Below are positions 4,954 to 5,231 of a DNA stretch of 5,231 bases, piece by piece. A program made the position numbers and the translations under genes. How positions within the stretch are numbered: the first letter of the stretch is position 1; each line of letters opens with the position of its first letter. The notes beneath the pieces are model-generated. The model did not search any database. It was not told the DNA's origin and saw only the letters and a list, made by a program, of their open reading frames with translations. This stretch comes from JBBKXP01 sp038251315. GTDB taxonomy: Bacteria; Pseudomonadota; Alphaproteobacteria; Rhodobacterales; Rhodobacteraceae. The stretch is taken from contig JBBSBK010000146.1 in NCBI GenBank assembly GCA_038251315.1, forward strand, positions 1-5,231, read 5' to 3'.

Positions 4954-5231
4954 ATGCGCTTTGAAGGCACCGACGCCTATGTCGCCACCGACGATCTGAC
5001 CGTCGCTGTCAATGCCGCCGTGACGCTGCAACGCCCGCTGCTGGTCAAGGGCGAACCGGGCACGGGCAAGACCGAACTGGCCCGTCAGGTCGCCGCCGCG
5101 CTGGGGATGCCGATCATCGAATGGCACCTCAAATCGACCACCAAGGCGCAACAGGGCCTGTATGAATACGATGCCGTCAGCCGCTTGCGCGACAGCCAGT
5201 TGGGGGATGCGCGGGTCAACGATGTCGCCAA
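4954..5231 (+). CDS. MoxR-family AAA+ ATPase, N-terminal part (cut by right window edge)
   Basis: Ninety-two residues are visible before the edge, beginning MRFEGTDAYVATDDL. The Walker A motif is GEPGTGKT (33-40) in RPLLVKGEPGTGKTELARQV, characteristic of MoxR-type AAA+ ATPases. The following IIEWHLKSTTKAQQGLYEYD (54-73) resembles a MoxR subgroup common in proteobacteria. Walker B, sensor and lid regions lie off-window. MoxR ATPases act as chaperone-like machines, often with a VWA-domain partner encoded next door, to assemble or activate cofactor-containing enzymes; whether a VWA gene follows here cannot be seen. The ATG at 4954 has AAAGGA seven bases upstream. The gene is divergent from dksA across a 190-bp gap. 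The frame stays open to the edge with no sign of damage. Confidence 0.9.
   Translation, partial: MRFEGTDAYVATDDLTVAVNAAVTLQRPLLVKGEPGTGKTELARQVAAALGMPIIEWHLKSTTKAQQGLYEYDAVSRLRDSQLGDARVNDVA

Noticed and set aside
4329..4964. Plus-strand open frame of 211 codons opposite dksA and running into the MoxR start
   Set aside because: It is antisense to dksA, covers both divergent promoters and overlaps the MoxR ribosome-binding site.

Overview
The window is ordinary housekeeping chromosome from an alphaproteobacterium, most likely of the Rhodobacterales (Roseobacter/Rhodobacter group). I base this on the high GC content, on protein sequences that read like that group (ArgS, the DksA variant with a single cysteine, the MoxR ATPase), and on two promoters that fit the alphaproteobacterial housekeeping pattern TTGACG...GCTAAA. 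No mobile element, CRISPR array, tRNA, rRNA or phage feature was found.

The layout from left to right is as follows. argS runs on the minus strand and its 3' part lies beyond the left edge. dgt, a dGTP triphosphohydrolase-like HD protein, is also on the minus strand, 86 bp upstream of argS. A divergent intergenic region of 82 bp follows. An erpA/IscA-type iron-sulfur carrier and xth (exonuclease III) then run on the plus strand, 4 bp apart. A FAD-dependent monooxygenase on the minus strand converges on xth with only 2 bp between the two stop codons. dksA, on the minus strand, sits directly upstream of the monooxygenase with 1 bp between its stop and the proposed GTG start. A 190-bp divergent region with promoter-like sequences follows, and the 5' part of a MoxR-family AAA+ ATPase runs on the plus strand off the right edge.

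There appear to be four transcription units. dgt-argS covers nucleotide pool control and tRNA charging, with a probable extra promoter for argS. erpA-xth covers iron-sulfur cluster delivery and DNA base-excision repair. dksA-monooxygenase pairs a stringent-response RNA polymerase cofactor with an oxidative flavoenzyme of unknown substrate. The MoxR unit is cut off. No stretch over 300 bp lacks a gene; the longest gap is 4764-4953.

I see no sign of a previously undescribed system. The points worth checking are local: the DksA zinc-site variant and its two possible starts, the tight dksA-monooxygenase junction, the shared stop-codon palindrome between xth and the monooxygenase with a hairpin inside coding sequence, and the shared promoter architecture of argS and the MoxR gene.
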